Shown piece after piece: positions 61,614 to 64,000 of a stretch of DNA of 64,000 nucleotides. The stretch is taken from NCBI RefSeq assembly GCF_032670585.1, contig NZ_JAVQHL010000002.1, positions 1,240,001 to 1,304,000 on the forward strand. Direction: 5' to 3'. Each line of letters starts with the position of its first letter. Positions within the stretch are counted from its first letter, which is position 1. A program made the position numbers and the translations under genes. Under the pieces are notes generated by a model, which searched no databases, was not told the origin of the DNA, and was given only the letters and a program-made list of their open reading frames with translations. Source of the DNA: Ostreiculturibacter nitratireducens. GTDB taxonomy: Bacteria; Pseudomonadota; Alphaproteobacteria; Rhodobacterales; Rhodobacteraceae.

Positions 61614-61922
61614 ATGGCGATCCGGGTCCAGGAGGCGGCCTCACTGCGCCTCGACGAGATCTACCGATACACCCGCGACCGCTGGGGCGAGGCGCAAGCC
61701 GAGATCTACATCACCGGTCTGTTCGTCGCCTTCGAGCAGATCGAGACACGCGGCGTCATGTCGAGGCCCGTGCCGGCCGAGTTCGGAGTGGAAGGGTACT
61801 TCTTCCGGTACGAGCGGCATTTCGTGTACTGGCGACGGCTCTCAAATGGCGACATCGGGATTGTCACGATCCTCCACGAGCGGATGCATCAGATAGACCG
61901 CTTCAAGGAGGGTTTCGGGTAA
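61614..61922 (+). CDS. RelE/ParE-superfamily toxin
   Basis: The 102-residue protein has ParE-like features: an N-terminal EAASLRLDEIYRYTRDRWGEAQAE helix pair and the core FFRYERHFVYWRRL... DIGIVTILHERMH. It would act on gyrase or the ribosome. The pair could stabilise the accessory DNA. Confidence 0.85.
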   Translation: MAIRVQEAASLRLDEIYRYTRDRWGEAQAEIYITGLFVAFEQIETRGVMSRPVPAEFGVEGYFFRYERHFVYWRRLSNGDIGIVTILHERMHQIDRFKEGFG

Positions 61923-62499
61923 GTCTCTGTCCAGAAGTAATTTTTCTGGATAGTGCCGGTGCTGCGGCCGACGGGTCAGACTTGGAGAACGTTGGGTCTC
62001 GGTCCTGTTCCCTCCGCCACTTGCCCTTGCAAAAGCGTTCTCCCGATCCGGCTGCGGTAGGATTTTTCCGTTGTTTTCGAGGGTTATGCGGGTGGGGCTG
62101 AGCACTGGCCCCGGCGCCAAGAGGCTCTAACATCGTCTCTCTCGGTAGCTATTCTCTGAGCCTGATGACTGCGCGGATTTGGTGAATTTCTTGCAAGTAT
62201 TTGAAAACAAGTGGCTTTGTTTGGCCCCGCCAAAACACTTCGACCCCGGTGGTGGCCGCCCGAGATAGGACTGGAATACAAAACTCGCCATGCAGCGTGC
62301 GCGATGGCGGAGAGGGATGTTTTCAGGAAAGGGGTTGCAGCTGCATGGTCACGACCGCCAGCAGCATGCTCGGTTCACGAAGGGCCGCGCCGCGGGAGTA
62401 CGCCGAACGCTTTGCTCTCGACCATGCAGCACAGCAACACTATTGCTACCAGAAACCAACGCAGCCGATCAGGCAATTCAGAACTTTTCGAGAGCCGAC
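61923..62499. other. ~580 bp without a clear gene, containing the right att candidate
   Basis: No convincing reading frame is seen; a frame at 62211-62564 overlaps the start of the next gene. Bases 61983-62024 resemble the 3' half of tRNA-Ser. The rest is probably the DUF262 gene's upstream region. Confidence 0.5.
62011..62024 (+). repeat. Right candidate att repeat
   Basis: CCTCCGCCACTTGC, identical to 54115-54128 at the tRNA-Ser 3' end, then CCTTGCAAAA against ACATTGCAAA. The preceding GGGT....TCC spacing also follows the T-arm of the tRNA, with many changes. Confidence 0.55.
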
Positions 62500-64000
62500 A
62501 TGCCCCAACCCATCGAACGGATAGATGTCCATTTGGACGGAATCGGTCATCTGATTTCGGATAAAAAGATCGAAGTGCCTGCTTATCAGCGGTCATTTGC
62601 CTGGGAAAAGGATCAAGTCACGGACCTTTTTCGAGATATTAATGATGCGATCCGCGCGAACGCACCAGAGTATTTTCTTGGCACGATTGTTCTCACGCCT
62701 GCCGCGAACGACAAGACGCATGTGATTGACGGTCAACAGCGGATCGCCACAACGTTGGTGTTTATTGCCGAAGTGCGCAATTTCCTACGCGCTCGCGGCG
62801 ACGTTGAGCGCGCAGAGACGATCCAGTCCGGCTATATCGCCAAGCGTGACCGCCGAACCCTGGAAACACAAGCAAACGTCGTGTTGAACGAAAGCGACAA
62901 CCCGTTTTTTCAAGCGGCCATCGTCGAGAACGGCAGAATGGAACCCGTCACCGAGGCCCACAACCGGATACAAGACGCAAAGACCATCGCGAGCGAGTTT
63001 GTTGGGCGTATCGCTGCGCAGTCCCACGAACCCGTCGAAGCTCTGAATGATTGGCTGGACTACATCGACAACAAGGCGAAGGTCATCGTCGTCAATGTCA
63101 GCAGCGAGGCCAATGCCTACACAATCTTCGAAGTCCTGAATGATCGCGGGATCGACCTGTCGATTGCGGATCTTCTCAAGAACTATCTATTCCGCATCGC
63201 CGAGACCCGCCTGCGCGACGTTCAGGATGCTTGGACAAGCATGCGCAGCCGGATTGAGAGCGTTGAACGCGAACAAGCGATCAAGACGTTTATCCGCCAT
63301 GTCTGGTCGTCGCGGCATGGCCTCACGCGCGAACGCGAGCTTTATGACCGCATCAAAGAGCGTGTAACGGGCAGGCAGCAGGCCGTCGATCTGGCCGTTG
63401 AGCTGAACAATGCCGCTGCCGACTACGTGGCACTGTATAACCCCGCGAATCCGAAATGGAGGGCTCTAGGCCCCGCTGTGCAAGACGCGATATACGCGCT
63501 CGGTGAGCTGCGGGTCATCCAAAACCGTCCTCTTGTTCTGGCGATCCTGCGCCACTTCGAGGACGGTGAAGTTCGTCGCGCCCTTCCGATGCTCGTGTGT
63601 TGGACGGTGCGCTTCCTGATTGGCGGATCGGGCGGTAGCGGTACGTTAGAAAACCTGTTCTCGACAACGGCGCAGAAAATCTCAGCAGGAGAAATAACGA
63701 CCGCGCGGCAGCTTTTTGAGGCGACGCGGGGCTCTCTCCCTAGCGATGCCGCCTTTCGCGATGCCTTCGCGGCGGCGAATGTCTCGAAGAATTTCCTTGC
63801 GCGTTATTATCTCCGCGCGATTGCGACACACGACAATCCCGATGGTGAGTACCGGATCAGCCAGCACCATGACGAAGTGAACCTGGAGCATGTTCTCCCG
63901 CAGGAGCCGGGCGATAACTGGAACCATATTTCGGCAGAAGATGCGAAGAGTTGGCACAAGCGTCTGGGAAATTTGACCATTATGGACAGCGCGCTCAATG
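62500..64000 (+). CDS. DUF262/DUF1524 (GmrSD-like) protein, C-terminus outside window
   Basis: An open frame of 500 codons runs from ATG 62500 to the right edge. The N-terminal DUF262 (ParB-like nucleotide-hydrolysing) domain has ISDKKIEVPAYQRSFAWEKDQV, FLGTIVL and IDGQQRIATT (the DGQQR motif, about residues 73-77). The visible end is an HNH-type DUF1524 domain: LEHVLPQEPGDNW and KRLGNLTIMDSAL. This arrangement is that of GmrSD type IV restriction enzymes and of related single-gene phage defence proteins. Target and length cannot be fixed. Confidence 0.88.
   Translation, partial: MPQPIERIDVHLDGIGHLISDKKIEVPAYQRSFAWEKDQVTDLFRDINDAIRANAPEYFLGTIVLTPAANDKTHVIDGQQRIATTLVFIAEVRNFLRARGDVERAETIQSGYIAKRDRRTLETQANVVLNESDNPFFQAAIVENGRMEPVTEAHNRIQDAKTIASEFVGRIAAQSHEPVEALNDWLDYIDNKAKVIVVNVSSEANAYTIFEVLNDRGIDLSIADLLKNYLFRIAETRLRDVQDAWTSMRSRIESVEREQAIKTFIRHVWSSRHGLTRERELYDRIKERVTGRQQAVDLAVELNNAAADYVALYNPANPKWRALGPAVQDAIYALGELRVIQNRPLVLAILRHFEDGEVRRALPMLVCWTVRFLIGGSGGSGTLENLFSTTAQKISAGEITTARQLFEATRGSLPSDAAFRDAFAAANVSKNFLARYYLRAIATHDNPDGEYRISQHHDEVNLEHVLPQEPGDNWNHISAEDAKSWHKRLGNLTIMDSALN

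Noticed and set aside
62211..62564. 117-codon plus frame before the DUF262 gene
   Set aside because: Overlaps its start in another frame; no motif.

Overview
The window is GC-rich chromosomal DNA from an alphaproteobacterium, almost certainly of the Rhodobacteraceae (Roseobacter/Rhodobacter group). The evidence is the gene content: a Hint-domain protein, DUF6446 between glyQ and glyS, ctaD next to DUF2244, a SAM-II riboswitch on metZ, a GTG/TTG-rich start set, and SPOR/RlpA-like lipoproteins. The species cannot be named from the sequence. About 54 kb looks like ordinary core chromosome with strong C/G third-position preference (GAC, CTC, CTT). The last 10 kb is accessory DNA.

1-13.8 kb: a very acidic, disordered protein runs off the left edge and diverges from ftsY. 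It is followed by an EamA transporter, ispZ/yciB, a membrane protein, metZ under a promoter/SAM-II riboswitch/terminator unit, folE2, a TrkH potassium transporter overlapping a ThDP enzyme, and a convergent SPOR/peptidoglycan-binding protein whose trypsin-like domain has lost all three catalytic residues.

13.9-32.4 kb: glyQ, DUF6446, an FkbM methyltransferase and glyS form one unit. Then come a PPDK-like protein with an eroded ATP-binding half, a cell-wall hydrolase, folB-folP-glmM, a GFA protein, ilvC diverging from two overlapping Lrp/AsnC regulators, a class-V aminotransferase, a UbiH-type hydroxylase, a HAD nucleotidase and a GntR/FCD regulator.

32.4-54.1 kb: a membrane glycosyltransferase with an N-terminal MshEN-like (possible c-di-GMP) region, carA, yqeY, a Hint protein, DUF2244-ctaD, cytochrome c, lipB, tRNA-Leu(GAG), a four-gene polyamine-type ABC operon with an internal terminator, and a long leftward cluster: SPOR lipoprotein, D-Ala-D-Ala carboxypeptidase, tmk, holB, tatD, an MBL hydrolase and an AEC transporter. 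tRNA-Ser(TGA) ends the core section.

54.1-64 kb: accessory region. A 14-bp piece of the tRNA-Ser 3' end recurs about 7.9 kb downstream, as expected for att sites. Between the copies lie a GlxA-type regulator, a double-length family III CoA-transferase and a DMFase-beta-like protein (CTG/GAT-rich codon use unlike the core), a large serine recombinase cut off at its 5' side by an IS6-family element with a duplicated right end, and a ParD/ParE-type toxin-antitoxin pair. Just outside the right copy a DUF262/DUF1524 (GmrSD-like) protein runs off the right edge. The GlxA/CoA-transferase/amidohydrolase cassette and the DUF262 gene are the most likely places for new biology.
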